Positions 21,820 to 32,010 of a stretch of 64,000 bases of DNA are shown one piece after another. The position numbers and the translations under genes are program-made. The notes under the pieces are model-generated. The model was not told where the DNA came from, did not search any database, and saw only the letters and a program-made list of their open reading frames with translations. Origin of the DNA: Deinococcus sp. Leaf326. Lineage in GTDB: Bacteria; Deinococcota; Deinococci; Deinococcales; Deinococcaceae. The number at the start of each line of letters is the position of its first letter. The stretch's first letter is position 1. The stretch spans positions 62,001 through 126,000 of the forward strand of contig NZ_LMOM01000087.1 of assembly GCF_001424185.1 (NCBI RefSeq). The letters are read 5' to 3'.

Positions 21820-23316
21820 TCACCCCACCGGGTCCCGCCCGTCTGGCGAAAGCTCGGTGTCCTCACCCAGCAGTTCGGCGCGCTCCTGGGAGGTCAGGGC
21901 GACCATCACGCGCCGCAGCACCACGTCCACGGCCTGATCGGCGCTCTCGTCGAGGGTCAGGCCGTCGAGGAGCGGCACGTCCTCCTGCGCGGCGAGGCGT
22001 TCGAGGACCTCCTGCATCACCCGGATTTCTTCGAAGTACTTCATGTACCGGTGCAGGGGGCGGTTCGCGGCCGTCTCGCTGTCGCGGCTCTCGAAGTGGC
22101 GGCGATGCTCGCCGGCGTCGGGCAGCGTGACCAGCATCGGCACGATGAGGGCGCCCTGAAAGTCCTCGGCGCGCAGGTAGCCCGGCACGAGGTGCACGCC
22201 CTCCAGCACCAAGCTGGTGCCTTCCTGCACGCTGCGGCCCACCACGGCCCCCAGGCCCACGCTGACCTGCTGCACCTGCTCACGGAAGCCCGCGAGGAGC
22301 TCGGCCTTGTCGGGATGTTCGGGGCGCGGCTGACCCGGCGGCACCAGAGCCTCCCAGGCGCTGAAGGTGCTGGCGTGCAGGGTGGGCAGCAGCGCGGGCG
22401 AGACCATCGCGCGCATCACCTCGCGGATCGAGTCGGTGCTCACCACGCGGGCGATGCCCAAGCGGTAGGCGATCTCGGCGGCCAGAAAGCTCTTGCCGGT
22501 GCCGCTCACGCCGCCGAGCAGCACGATGAGCGGGCGCGGCGGCTGCCGGATGACGCGCAGCAGGCGGTAGCGGGCACTGATGTCGGGCCCGACCTCGTCG
22601 CGCAGCAGGGCTTCGACCTTCTCGCGGATGTCGCGCCGCCGCGTCACGCGATCGTCCTGGCCGCGCAGGTCGCGCTGGGTCACGCGCGCCACCTTGCGGG
22701 CCACGTCGGGCGCGACGCCCGCCGCGAGCAGCGACTGCACGAGCAGCCCCTTGGAGAAGGGACTGGGCGCGCCGCCGTCGCTGCCCATCACAGCCAGCCG
22801 GCCCCGGTTGTTGCGCAGGTAGCGGTAGGTCAGGCGCAGGTGTTCGCCGTAGCGCTCGGCGAGCACGAGTTCGGTGAGGTTGTCGAGTTCTTCGGCGTCC
22901 AGGCCGCGCACGCCCGAGCGGCGCATCCTCACGTCCACGGCGCTGGCGGTCGCGTAGGCGTCGCGCGGCGAGAGCCCCGCGTCTTCCAGGGTGCGTGACA
23001 GCACGCCCCGGCTGAAGGGCAGGTCGCCTTTCTTGGCCTGCACCATGATGTCGGTGAAGGCCGGGGTGTAGGTGGCGGCCGCCCGCGCGATCTCCGGCCC
23101 CAGTACGTCGGCGGCCACCTCGACCATGAGGTCCTGCAACTCGGCCGGCGAGATGGGACTGCGCCGCAGCCGCCGCATTTCCTGCTCGATGCGCCGCGCT
23201 GCCGCCGCCGCCTGCAGGCCGCTGGCTCCGGCCGTGACGAGCGACTCGACGACGAGCCCCCGGCTGAAGGGCCAGGATTGGCGCGCCGTGCCGACGGTGA
23301 GTTCCGGCTGGGTCAT
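21820..23316 (-). CDS. 2-phosphoglycerate kinase-like protein with three ATP-cone domains
   Basis: This 498-residue protein has a C-terminal P-loop kinase domain (about 260-480, Walker A GGVSGTGKS at 268-276, then STDSIREVMRAM) like archaeal 2-phosphoglycerate kinases. In front of it are three successive ATP-cone-like repeats (about 15-83, 99-165 and 185-255), each opening with a PFSRG or PFSKG motif. Such cones normally occur once or twice and act as nucleotide-sensing allosteric domains. The actual substrate in this organism is uncertain. It follows tetR by 40 bases in the same direction; GGGGGG precedes its ATG. It is convergent with ohr. Confidence 0.8.
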   Translation of the reverse strand: MTQPELTVGTARQSWPFSRGLVVESLVTAGASGLQAAAAARRIEQEMRRLRRSPISPAELQDLMVEVAADVLGPEIARAAATYTPAFTDIMVQAKKGDLPFSRGVLSRTLEDAGLSPRDAYATASAVDVRMRRSGVRGLDAEELDNLTELVLAERYGEHLRLTYRYLRNNRGRLAVMGSDGGAPSPFSKGLLVQSLLAAGVAPDVARKVARVTQRDLRGQDDRVTRRRDIREKVEALLRDEVGPDISARYRLLRVIRQPPRPLIVLLGGVSGTGKSFLAAEIAYRLGIARVVSTDSIREVMRAMVSPALLPTLHASTFSAWEALVPPGQPRPEHPDKAELLAGFREQVQQVSVGLGAVVGRSVQEGTSLVLEGVHLVPGYLRAEDFQGALIVPMLVTLPDAGEHRRHFESRDSETAANRPLHRYMKYFEEIRVMQEVLERLAAQEDVPLLDGLTLDESADQAVDVVLRRVMVALTSQERAELLGEDTELSPDGRDPVG

Positions 23317-23356
23317 CTTGCCCCCCGGTCCACGCCAGACATGCGCCGCAGCCGGA

Positions 23357-23974
23357 TCACGTCCGCACAGGCTCGCGCCGCACCGCACCTTCGAGCAGCA
23401 GATTCAGCGCGAGCCGCATCTCTTCTTGCAGGGGACGCTCGGTGCCGTAGGCGCTCCAGCGCAGCGCGACCATCAGGTACGTGTCGGCAATCAGGTTGCT
23501 GATGCGCTGGAGGCTCAGGTCGGTCCGCATCTGGCCGGACTGGTGCAGCGGGCGCAGGATGAGCTCGATGACCTTGCTCAGCGGCAGCGCCTGGTACGCG
23601 GTGCGGGCGCGCTCGGGATTAGGATTCATGACCTCGTAGGCCAGCGGCGGAAACAGGTCGCGCTCGCGGGCATTTTCCTCGGCCAGCCGGTCCCAGATCT
23701 CGTACAGGACGCCCAGCGGCGGCGTGCCCTGGGCCAGCCGGCTCTCGGCGTGGTCGCGCAGCCGCTCCATGACCTCCGAGCCGTAGTCGAGCAGCACCGC
23801 TTCCTTGTAGGGGTAGTAGTTGAAGAAGGTGCCGCGCGAGACGTTGCTGGCCCGCGCGATGTCCGTCGCCGTGGTCGTCTGGAAGCCGCCCTGCTTGAAC
23901 AGTTCGATGGCGACCCCGTAGATACGGGCGCGCCGGCGTTCTTTCTGACGCTCCCTCAGCGATGACGAATCCAT
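23357..23974 (-). CDS. TetR-family transcriptional regulator
   Basis: This 205-residue protein has an N-terminal TetR helix-turn-helix (about 8-55: RIYGVAIELFKQGGFQTTTATDIARAS then VSRGTFFNYYPYKEAVL) and a helical ligand-binding domain. The ATG at 23974 is preferred because a minus-strand TATACC lies 9 bases upstream and the HTH follows at the usual distance. The kinase with three ATP cones comes next on the same strand, so it may regulate that gene and itself. Confidence 0.85.
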   Translation of the reverse strand: MDSSSLRERQKERRRARIYGVAIELFKQGGFQTTTATDIARASNVSRGTFFNYYPYKEAVLLDYGSEVMERLRDHAESRLAQGTPPLGVLYEIWDRLAEENARERDLFPPLAYEVMNPNPERARTAYQALPLSKVIELILRPLHQSGQMRTDLSLQRISNLIADTYLMVALRWSAYGTERPLQEEMRLALNLLLEGAVRREPVRT

Positions 23975-24092
23975 GATGCCTACGGTATAGCGCGCCGGGT
24001 CTAAAATTGCACCCTGTCCAACATTCATGGCGGCCGTTCCGCTGGGCCGCTGTCAGAGCGCCGCGAGACCGGCTCAATACTCTGAAGGTCAG

Positions 24093-24485
24093 ATGAAGTC
24101 TGCCGATCAGCCCTGGACCGTGGCCCTCGTCCTCGGAACGCTGGCGGTCGCGGGCCTGACGCTGGGTCCGGCGCTGTGGCCGCGCGCGCACGCGCCACAG
24201 GTCATGCGGACCGCGCTGCCACCGGCTGCCGGCTCGGCCTCCCCAGCCAGCGCCGAGCCGCCGACCTATGCCACCACCTCCAGCGTGCGCCCCCTCATCA
24301 GTGGCCGGCTCAATCTGAACACGGCCACCCAGGAGCAGCTCGAAGCCCTGCCCGGAATCGGCCCCGCGCTCGCGGCCCGCCTCACTGCGGGGCGGCCCTA
24401 CCGCTCGCTGGCCGACCTCGACCGGGTGCGCGGCATCGGTCCCGCCGCCATGCAACGCCTCGGGCCGCTGGTCGCCTTCCAGTGA
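24093..24485 (+). CDS. comEA: ComEA DNA-uptake receptor
   Basis: This 130-residue protein has one N-terminal membrane helix (about 11-28), a Pro/Ala linker and a C-terminal double helix-hairpin-helix DNA-binding domain: [19 protein letters not shown] and [13 protein letters not shown]. ComEA binds incoming double-stranded DNA at the outer face of the membrane during natural transformation. The ATG is supported by TACTCT at 24078-24083. It overlaps comEC by 4 bases. Confidence 0.93.
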   Translation: MKSADQPWTVALVLGTLAVAGLTLGPALWPRAHAPQVMRTALPPAAGSASPASAEPPTYATTSSVRPLISGRLNLNTATQEQLEALPGIGPALAARLTAGRPYRSLADLDRVRGIGPAAMQRLGPLVAFQ

Positions 24486-26692
24486 CGGCCACGTCCGGAG
24501 CAGTGTCCAGCCCCGCAGGCGTGCGGCTGGCCTGGACCGTTCCAGCCGCGTACGGGGTCATAGGTGGCACTCTGCTCGGGCTGGGACTGGGATGGGGCTC
24601 GCTGGTGGCGCTGCTCGGCGCCGGGCTGGGGCTGCTGGGAGGCCGTCCTCTGCTTGTCGCGCTGGCGCTGGCCGGTGCTGGACTGGGCTACGGCAGCGAG
24701 CGCCTCCAGACGGCCCAGCCTGACCGCCTCGCGCCGTGGGTCGGCGCGCAGGTCACGCTGACAGGCGACTGGGACGGCCAGTTCCTGACCCTGCGGGATC
24801 CACCGGCCCGGCTGGCCCTCAGTCCCCGGCCCCCGCAGCCGCCGGGCCGACTGGAGGTCTCGGGCCGCCTCGTGCGCCCGGAGGGCCGCGGGGTGCCGGG
24901 CGGCTTCGATCAGGCGGCTTGGCTGCGCGCTCAGGGGGGCGTCTTTCTGCCCACGCCGCGCGCAGTGCTGGTGGGCACGCGGGTCCGGGCCAGCCAGCCC
25001 GAAGGGGGCGTGCGAGGCTGGTTCCGGCGCGGCCTGGCCGCCGGCCTGTCTCCACGCAACACCGCGTTGATGGAGGCGGTCGAACTCGGCGACCGGGGCG
25101 ACCTGGGGCGCGAGAACTTCGCCGAAGGGTACGCGGTGCGCGACGCCTTCAACCGCGCGGGGCTGGCCCACCTGATGGCGCTGTCGGGCCAGAACGTGGC
25201 GCTGCTGACCGGCGCGCTGATCTTCATGCTGTCGCGGCTGGGGGCGCCCACCTGGCTGCGCTACGGGCTGCCGCTCGCGCTGCTCGTGCCCTACTTGACG
25301 GTGCTCGTCAGTGTCTCGCCCAGCATCACCCGCGCGGTCGTCATGGGTATGGCGGTACTGGCCGGGTTGTGGGCTGGGCGCGGGCGGCCCGACGTGCCGG
25401 GCACGCTGGCGCTGGCGGCGCTCGTGTGCCTGCTGCTGTTTCCGCTGTGGCTGCTGGACGTGGGCTTTCAGCTCTCGTTCCTGGCCGTGCTCGCCCTGAC
25501 CCTCTCCTCGCGGTTGGCGGCGAGGCTGCCGGGGCGCTGGCCCCACGCGCTGCGGCTGGCTCTGGCAGCGACCGTGCTGGCCGAACTAGGCACGCTGCCG
25601 GTCATCGCGTCCACCTTCGGGCAGCTGCCGCTCGTGGGCCTGCCCGCCAACCTGCTGGCCGAGGGGGTCATGGCCGCGCTCGTGCCGCTGGGTTTTCTTG
25701 CCGGGCTGCTGGGGCCGCTGGCCGCGCCGGTCAACGTGCTCGTATCGCCGCTCGCCTCGCTGCTGCTGTGGCTGGCCGAGGCATTCGGCCGCGCTCCGGT
25801 CCTGGGCTGGGGGCAGGTGGGACTCGGCGGGCTGGCGGCCTACGCGCTTGCGGCGCTGGCGGGGACGCTGTGGCTGCTGGGACGGGTGCGGGGACCGGCG
25901 GCACTGGGCACCGTCCTCGCCTGCGCCCTGCTGACCTGGCTGCCCGGCGCGCTGCGGCCCGCACGCGAACTCGTCTTTCTGGATGTCGGGCAGGGCGACG
26001 CCACCCTGCTCCGCCTTCCCGGGCTGACCCTGCTGGTGGACGCGGGCGGTTCGGTCGGGTCCGACTACGATGTGGGGGGGCGCACGGTGCTGCCGGCGCT
26101 GCGGGCGCTGGGCGTCCGGAAAATAGACGTGGCGGTTGCGACCCATGCCGACACCGACCATATCGAGGGTCTCGCAGCTGTGCTGCGCGGCCTGCCGGTA
26201 GGCGAGCTGTGGATCGGGCAGCGCAAGGAGGACGATCCGGTGCTGGCCGCCGTCCTGGCCGCGGCCCACGAGCGCGGCGTGCCCGTGCGCGAGGTCCGCC
26301 GGGGCGACGAGGTGGCGGCGGCGGGAGTAAAGGTCACGGTGCTGTGGCCGCAGGGCGCCCCCTGGAGTGACGAGGACAACGCCAACTCGGTCGCTCTGCG
26401 CGTCACCGACGGCGACTGGCACGCCGCGCTGCTCGGCGACCTGCCCGACCCGGTCGAGGGCCAGATCGGGGTGGGGCGCCTCGACCTGCTCAAGACGGCG
26501 CACCACGGCAGCCGCTTCAGCACGGACGCGGCCTTCCTGGCCCAGACGGCTCCCCGGGACGCCCTCATCAGCGTCGGCGCGCGCAATACCTACGGCCACC
26601 CCAACGCCGCCGTGCTCGACCGCCTCGCCGGAGCCGGAGCGCGGGTGTGGCGCACCGACCTCCAGGGCACGGTGCGCTGGCCGCTGCCCTGA
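24482..26692 (+). CDS. comEC: ComEC/Rec2 DNA translocation channel
   Basis: This 736-residue multi-pass membrane protein transports single-stranded DNA into the cytoplasm during transformation. It has an N-terminal OB-like domain between the first helices, a competence domain with the [13 protein letters not shown] motif (the family's HLLAISGLH equivalent) and many membrane helices. A C-terminal metallo-beta-lactamase-like domain contains [11 protein letters not shown] and [10 protein letters not shown], as in ComEC members with a probable nuclease. The GTG start overlaps the comEA stop (GTGA). Together they form the DNA-uptake operon. Confidence 0.93.
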   Translation: MTATSGAVSSPAGVRLAWTVPAAYGVIGGTLLGLGLGWGSLVALLGAGLGLLGGRPLLVALALAGAGLGYGSERLQTAQPDRLAPWVGAQVTLTGDWDGQFLTLRDPPARLALSPRPPQPPGRLEVSGRLVRPEGRGVPGGFDQAAWLRAQGGVFLPTPRAVLVGTRVRASQPEGGVRGWFRRGLAAGLSPRNTALMEAVELGDRGDLGRENFAEGYAVRDAFNRAGLAHLMALSGQNVALLTGALIFMLSRLGAPTWLRYGLPLALLVPYLTVLVSVSPSITRAVVMGMAVLAGLWAGRGRPDVPGTLALAALVCLLLFPLWLLDVGFQLSFLAVLALTLSSRLAARLPGRWPHALRLALAATVLAELGTLPVIASTFGQLPLVGLPANLLAEGVMAALVPLGFLAGLLGPLAAPVNVLVSPLASLLLWLAEAFGRAPVLGWGQVGLGGLAAYALAALAGTLWLLGRVRGPAALGTVLACALLTWLPGALRPARELVFLDVGQGDATLLRLPGLTLLVDAGGSVGSDYDVGGRTVLPALRALGVRKIDVAVATHADTDHIEGLAAVLRGLPVGELWIGQRKEDDPVLAAVLAAAHERGVPVREVRRGDEVAAAGVKVTVLWPQGAPWSDEDNANSVALRVTDGDWHAALLGDLPDPVEGQIGVGRLDLLKTAHHGSRFSTDAAFLAQTAPRDALISVGARNTYGHPNAAVLDRLAGAGARVWRTDLQGTVRWPLP

Positions 26693-26816
26693 GTTTTCCT
26701 CCAGTGCCGGTACAGCAGCGCGCCGAGTCGGCGCCGGGGTCTGGGCATAGCCCCGAACAGGTGGTAACGGCTCCCCGCTCCTACTCGCTTCTCCGTCGCG
26801 GCGTTACCCTGGGCGC

Positions 26817-27839
26817 ATGGCCCCTTCCCGTTCCGATGTATTGCGGCTGCTCAGTGCCCTGCCGGGCAGCTACGCCGGTCCCGACCGGCCCGAGACCGGC
26901 CCCTTCGCGGTGGTCGGGGTGGGTGAGGGCACGCTCGCCGCTCACCTGCTCTCTCCGCTGATCGGCGTCAATTTCACGCGCGCGGGCACGCAATTCGTGC
27001 TGTCGAGCTCCGACGTGCAGGACGCCGCACGCACCTACGCCGAACTGGCCGAGGTCGCCGGGGCCACCGCCCGGCGCGCGAGCACGGGCGGCCAGCCGGA
27101 GGACGTGGACGTGCTCATTCCGGCCGGGGCCTTCGCCACCTACCACTACGCGCAGTACGTCGCGCACGCGAGCGGCCACGCCGAGGAGGCGCGGGCGGCC
27201 GAGACCCTGATCGCGGATCTCGCCGCCCGCTGCGCGCCCGAGGTCGAGGAGAATAACCCCGCGCGCGACCTCGCCTGGAGCCTGTGGGGCCGCTCGCCGC
27301 TGCTGCTCGCCGCGCCCGAGGCCGACGCCCTGCCGCACGCCTGGCAGAGCCTGCTGGCGCGCACCGGCAAGACGCTGGCCGTGCCGGTGGCCGGCGACGC
27401 GCTGCCCTTCGTGACCGGCGCCTTCGAGGCCCAGCACGAGAAGGGCGACGGCCGCGTCGCCGTCATCCTGGGCGAGGCCGACGCCGCGCTGCACGTGGCG
27501 CGCGAGGTGCTCGAATCCCGCATCGACGAGGTCTTGCAGGTGCCCTACCCCGCCGGGTCGGAGGGCGGCTATGCGGGGCAGCTCGCGCTGTGGTATTTCG
27601 GGGCGTGGGTGGCCGCCTACCTCGCCGAGCGCTACGACCAGTCGCCCTCCGACCCGCCCATGCTGGCCCGCGCTCAGGCGGTCCTGGCGGGCGAGGCCGG
27701 CGAGGACACCCTGGGCACCAGCGAGCCGGCCCCGCGCCGCCGCAGGGCCGACGACCTCATTGACGACGAGACCGGCCGGGAGGACGACCGCTGGGACGAC
27801 GAGGACGACACCGACGATCTGGACGACGACCTGAACTGA
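26817..27839 (+). CDS. SIS-domain protein resembling bacterial phosphoglucose/phosphomannose isomerase
   Basis: This 340-residue protein resembles the bifunctional PGI/PMI family. The C-terminal part has NNPARDLAWSLWGRSPLLLAAP, matching the second SIS domain's conserved segment, and an N-terminal SIS-like domain precedes it with an atypical GVGEGTLAAHLL loop. The usual phosphate-binding Ser/Thr residues of the first SIS domain are not obvious, so catalysis is uncertain. The tail (about 308-340) is strongly acidic. The ATG is supported by TACCCT at 26805-26810, so the message is probably leaderless. Confidence 0.65.
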   Translation: MAPSRSDVLRLLSALPGSYAGPDRPETGPFAVVGVGEGTLAAHLLSPLIGVNFTRAGTQFVLSSSDVQDAARTYAELAEVAGATARRASTGGQPEDVDVLIPAGAFATYHYAQYVAHASGHAEEARAAETLIADLAARCAPEVEENNPARDLAWSLWGRSPLLLAAPEADALPHAWQSLLARTGKTLAVPVAGDALPFVTGAFEAQHEKGDGRVAVILGEADAALHVAREVLESRIDEVLQVPYPAGSEGGYAGQLALWYFGAWVAAYLAERYDQSPSDPPMLARAQAVLAGEAGEDTLGTSEPAPRRRRADDLIDDETGREDDRWDDEDDTDDLDDDLN

Positions 27840-27920
27840 GAGTAAGCAGTGTGAGGAGGAGAGGGGAGGCCGGGCACGCACCCATGAAGGTCGCCTGAAC
27901 CCTGCACGCCTCCTCGCCGC

Positions 27921-27951
27921 TTGACTTGGAGCGCACTCGAAGGCGTAGCGT
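27921..27951 (+). promoter_or_regulatory. MerR-type promoter and operator
   Basis: TTGACT (27921-27926) and TAGCGT (27946-27951) are 19 bases apart, the long spacer expected at MerR-regulated promoters. A 7-4-7 dyad with one mismatch, CTTGGAG/CTCGAAG (27925-27942), fills the spacer. The GTG of merR follows 6 bases after the -10, so the transcript is probably leaderless. Confidence 0.75.
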
Positions 27952-27957
27952 TCGGAG

Positions 27958-28379
27958 GTGCCCACCGTTGCCCCGTGCCCTGCCCCTCTCCCCATCCGTG
28001 AAGCGGCGGCTCTGCTGGGCGTGAGTGCCCATACCCTGCGCTACTACGAGCGCGAGGGCCTGCTCGGCGTGCCGCGCGTGGCCGGGGGCAAGCGTCTCTA
28101 CGGCGAAGCCGAACTGGCGCGGCTGCGCTTCCTGCTGCACCTGCGGGGCACCGGCATGGGCATGGCGGGGCTGCGTGAGTACGTGGCCCTCACCGAGCGG
28201 GGCGAGGCGACGGTGGACGCGCGGCGCGAGCTGCTCCTTCGCCACGAGGCAGCGGTCCTCGCGCGGCTCGGCGACCTCCAGGCCGATCTGACCGCCATCC
28301 GCCGCAAGATCGCGCTGTATGGCGGCGTCCCCCTTCCTTCCCCCCTTTCTCCGGCACGGCCGGCTCTACAGGAGACCCG

Positions 28380-28383
<4 letters not shown>
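27958..28383 (+). CDS. MerR-family transcriptional regulator
   Basis: This 141-residue regulator has the MerR winged helix (about 10-75: [24 protein letters not shown], then [17 protein letters not shown]) and a C-terminal dimerisation helix (about 95-125). No Cys cluster of metal sensors is present, so it probably senses an organic or stress signal, as in members that control aldo/keto reductases. Its promoter carries a 19-base spacer dyad, suggesting autoregulation. It overlaps the aldo/keto reductase by 4 bases (ATGA). Confidence 0.88.
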
Positions 28384-29381
<998 letters not shown>

Positions 29382-29387
29382 AGCCGG

Positions 29388-31490
29388 TCAGCGCTGGGCC
29401 GCCAGCGCGTCGGGCGGCGCCGGGGTGGGTTCCTCCGGGCCCAGCATCGCCCGCACGGAGGCGGCCCAGCCCGCGCCGCTCAGGACGCGGTAGTGGTGGG
29501 CCCACTGCCAGCGGCGGTAGGCGTCGGCGGCCGCTTCCGGGGTGACGCTGCCCAGCGGGGTCAGTTCGGCGCTTTCCAGGTCCTTCAGGGTCTTGGGACC
29601 CCAGGCGAAGGCCACCCGGCCCTGCGCGAGCCAGCGCCGCAGGTCGGCTTCGGCGGGCAGGGCGTACAGGATGACCTCGGGGGTCTGGTCTACTGCCAGC
29701 TCCTCGCCCGGTCCCAGGAGCCGCAGGCCTGGAACCTGTCCCTGCAGGTAGGGTCCGACGCCGTTCTCGGCGTACGCCGCTGCTCCGTCGCGCAGGTGCG
29801 CGACCGCCTCCTGAGGGTCTAGGCGGGGAAGATCTGCGGCCGTGTTCTGCGTCTGGCCCACGAGGTCCAGCGGCTCGGCTGGGCGCAGGGCCTCGGCGCG
29901 CCATTCCAGGCTGGCGCGGCCCCGCCACTCGTTGGTAGCCAGCTCGGCGCCCAGGTCGGCCCCGCCTTCCTGCAGGGTCCCGGCCCCGTGCCGCACGCCC
30001 TTGAGGCCGCCCAGCCGGAACTGCAGGCTGTCGCCGCGCTTGCCCACCAGCCGCTGGCCTTCCAGCTCGCCCCGCAGGTGCCACAGCGGCCGGCGGTGGC
30101 CCTCGCCGAAGGGTTCGAGCCGCGCCGTCTCGGCGTCGAGTTCTGCCGTGGCCCAGCGAGGGGGCAGCGCGGCGTCGAGGCGCACGGCCGGCACCGGCAC
30201 CGGAAAGCTCCGGGCGTAGGCGTGCAGGCGGTCCCGTAGTGCGGGGAAGTCGCGTTCGTCCACCGAGAAGCCGGCGGCGGCGGGGTGCCCTCCGTAGCGC
30301 TTCAGGAGGTCGCCACTCTCGCGCAGCCCCCCGACCGCGCTGATCCCGGGCGTGCTGCGCACCGAGCCCTTGCCCTGCGCCATGATGTAGACAGGGCGGT
30401 AGAACGTTTCGAGCAGCTTGCTCGCCACGATTCCCATCACGCCGGGGTGCCAGTCGGGGTGGGTCAGGACGAGGGCCGGGTCGGCGGGGTCGGCCAGGGC
30501 GAGCGCCTGGGCGAACATGTCGTCCTGCAACCTGCGGCGTTCGAGGTTCAGGGTGTCGAGGTACGTCACCAAGCGCTCGGCCTCGGCGGGGCTCGGGGTG
30601 ATGAGCAGTTCCAGCGCGAGGTCGGCCGCGCCCATGCGTCCGGCGGCGTTCAGGCGCGGCGCGAGCACGAAGGCCACGTCGCGGGCGGTGGGCCGGGGGA
30701 CCCCGGTGTGCCGCAGCAGGGCGCGCAGGCCGGGCAGCGTGGTGTCCGGCAGCGCCTCCAGCCCGGCCCGCACGAGCGCCCGGTTCTCGCCGACGAGCGG
30801 GGCCACGTCGGCGACCGTGCCCAGCGTCGCCAGCGGCGCGAGGTCACGGGGCTCGTCCAGCCCCAGCTCGGCGCGCACCGCCCACAGCAGGTGGTAGGCC
30901 ACTCCAGCGCCGGTCAGGTTATGTACGCCGGCGTCGAAGCCGTCGGTGAGGTGCGGGTGCACGACCAGACACGCCGGAAAGTCGGGGCCCGGCGCATGGT
31001 GGTCAGTGACGATCACGGCCGTACCCGCCTCCAGCAGCGCGCGCACCTCGTCGAGGTTGGTGACGCCGCAGTCCACCGTCACGAGCAGGTCGGCGGCCCC
31101 GGCATGTTCCGGCACACGGTCTGGGTGCACCCCGTACCCCTCGTTCAGCCGGTGGGGAATGAAGCCGTGCACGTCGGCCCCCAGGGTGCGCAGGCCCAGC
31201 ACGAGCACGGCGGTCGCGCTCACGCCGTCGGCGTCGTAGTCGCCGTGAATTCGAATCCGTTGTCCGGCCCGCACCGCCGCCACGATCTGCCGCGCGGCCT
31301 CGTAAAGCGCCGGGTTGGGGCTCAGGCGCAGGGGCGCCTCCAGCAGCTCCGGCGTCATGCCGCGCCCGGCAATGACCTGCGCCAGGGCCGGCGAGACGTT
31401 CCAGATCCGCATGGTTGCCAGCAGTTCGGCTCGGCTGGCCGGAGGGGAGAGCAGCCAGCGGGGCGGGGGAGGAGTTACGGCGGCCTTCAC
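29388..31490 (-). CDS. recJ: Single-stranded-DNA-specific exonuclease RecJ
   Basis: This 700-residue 5'-3' exonuclease acts in recombination and mismatch repair. DHH-family Mn-binding motifs are visible: DYDADG at 84-89, DCG at 140-142 and DHH at 163-165, plus the DHHA1 motif GGHPAAAGFS. After the OB domain comes a long C-terminal region (about 550-700) typical of the Deinococcus protein. In Deinococcus, which lacks RecBC, RecJ with RecFOR is the main end-resection route. The GTG at 31490 overlaps the TGA of the LapA-like gene; longer frames are antisense-like. It is convergent with the aldo/keto reductase, 6 bases apart. Confidence 0.93.
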   Translation of the reverse strand: MKAAVTPPPPRWLLSPPASRAELLATMRIWNVSPALAQVIAGRGMTPELLEAPLRLSPNPALYEAARQIVAAVRAGQRIRIHGDYDADGVSATAVLVLGLRTLGADVHGFIPHRLNEGYGVHPDRVPEHAGAADLLVTVDCGVTNLDEVRALLEAGTAVIVTDHHAPGPDFPACLVVHPHLTDGFDAGVHNLTGAGVAYHLLWAVRAELGLDEPRDLAPLATLGTVADVAPLVGENRALVRAGLEALPDTTLPGLRALLRHTGVPRPTARDVAFVLAPRLNAAGRMGAADLALELLITPSPAEAERLVTYLDTLNLERRRLQDDMFAQALALADPADPALVLTHPDWHPGVMGIVASKLLETFYRPVYIMAQGKGSVRSTPGISAVGGLRESGDLLKRYGGHPAAAGFSVDERDFPALRDRLHAYARSFPVPVPAVRLDAALPPRWATAELDAETARLEPFGEGHRRPLWHLRGELEGQRLVGKRGDSLQFRLGGLKGVRHGAGTLQEGGADLGAELATNEWRGRASLEWRAEALRPAEPLDLVGQTQNTAADLPRLDPQEAVAHLRDGAAAYAENGVGPYLQGQVPGLRLLGPGEELAVDQTPEVILYALPAEADLRRWLAQGRVAFAWGPKTLKDLESAELTPLGSVTPEAAADAYRRWQWAHHYRVLSGAGWAASVRAMLGPEEPTPAPPDALAAQR

Positions 31491-31855
31491 GCGGTCTCCG
31501 TCACGGCCGGCTCGTTCCTGGTGGGAGCCGGGCTGGACTCGGGCGCCGCTACCGGCAGCGCGCCCAGTCGGGCCTGGAGCGTGGCAGTCAGCCGGCCCTC
31601 GAGCGCTCGCCGTTCGCGGCGCTCTCGGCGGCGCCGGGCCCCCTGGCGCCACAGCAGCGGCAGCAGCAGCAGGGCCACGAAGGCCCCACCCACCACGACG
31701 AACATTCCCATCGCCGCGCCCGTGCCGGTCAGCCACTCGCCGCGTCCGAACGGGAGGGGCAGCCGCACCGGCTGCGGGTTCTCCAGTGCCACCAGCAGCA
31801 GGTACCCCGCGAGCACCAGCAGCAACAGCACCTGCACAAAGGGCATCACGCGCAT
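31487..31855 (-). CDS. LapA-like (DUF1049) membrane protein
   Basis: This 122-residue protein has two membrane helices (about 4-23 and 43-68) flanking a short periplasmic loop with ENPQPVRLPLPFGRGEW, the pattern of LapA/DUF1049 proteins, then a basic helix (RRRRERRERRALEGRL) and a Pro-rich tail. The ATG at 31855 is chosen because a minus-strand TATGCT lies 8 bases upstream. It is coupled to recJ by a GTGA overlap, although no functional link is known. Confidence 0.75.
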   Translation of the reverse strand: MRVMPFVQVLLLLVLAGYLLLVALENPQPVRLPLPFGRGEWLTGTGAAMGMFVVVGGAFVALLLLPLLWRQGARRRRERRERRALEGRLTATLQARLGALPVAAPESSPAPTRNEPAVTETA

Positions 31856-31963
31856 CGGGCCGCAGCATAGAGCATCGCGCCCTGGCCTGGCCGTGCCCAG
31901 TCTTATGTGCCAGTAGTGGAAAGATGAACGGTCCACAGGAGAAAATCCCCGGTAGAAAAGAGC

Positions 31964-31992
31964 CAAAAAAAGAGGCCCCGCTGTGGGGCCTC
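31964..31992 (-). terminator. Intrinsic terminator after the SLH protein gene
   Basis: On the minus strand GAGGCCCC (31985-31992) pairs with GGGGCCTC (31972-31979) and is followed by seven or more T residues. This is the only textbook U-tract terminator I see in the window, 19 bases after the stop. Confidence 0.9.
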
Positions 31993-32010
31993 CGGTTCAG
32001 AGGGTAAGGA

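Noticed and set aside
30285..31916. 543-codon plus-strand frame across recJ
   Set aside because: Antisense shadow; composition lacks hydrophobic core and recJ motifs are complete on the other strand.
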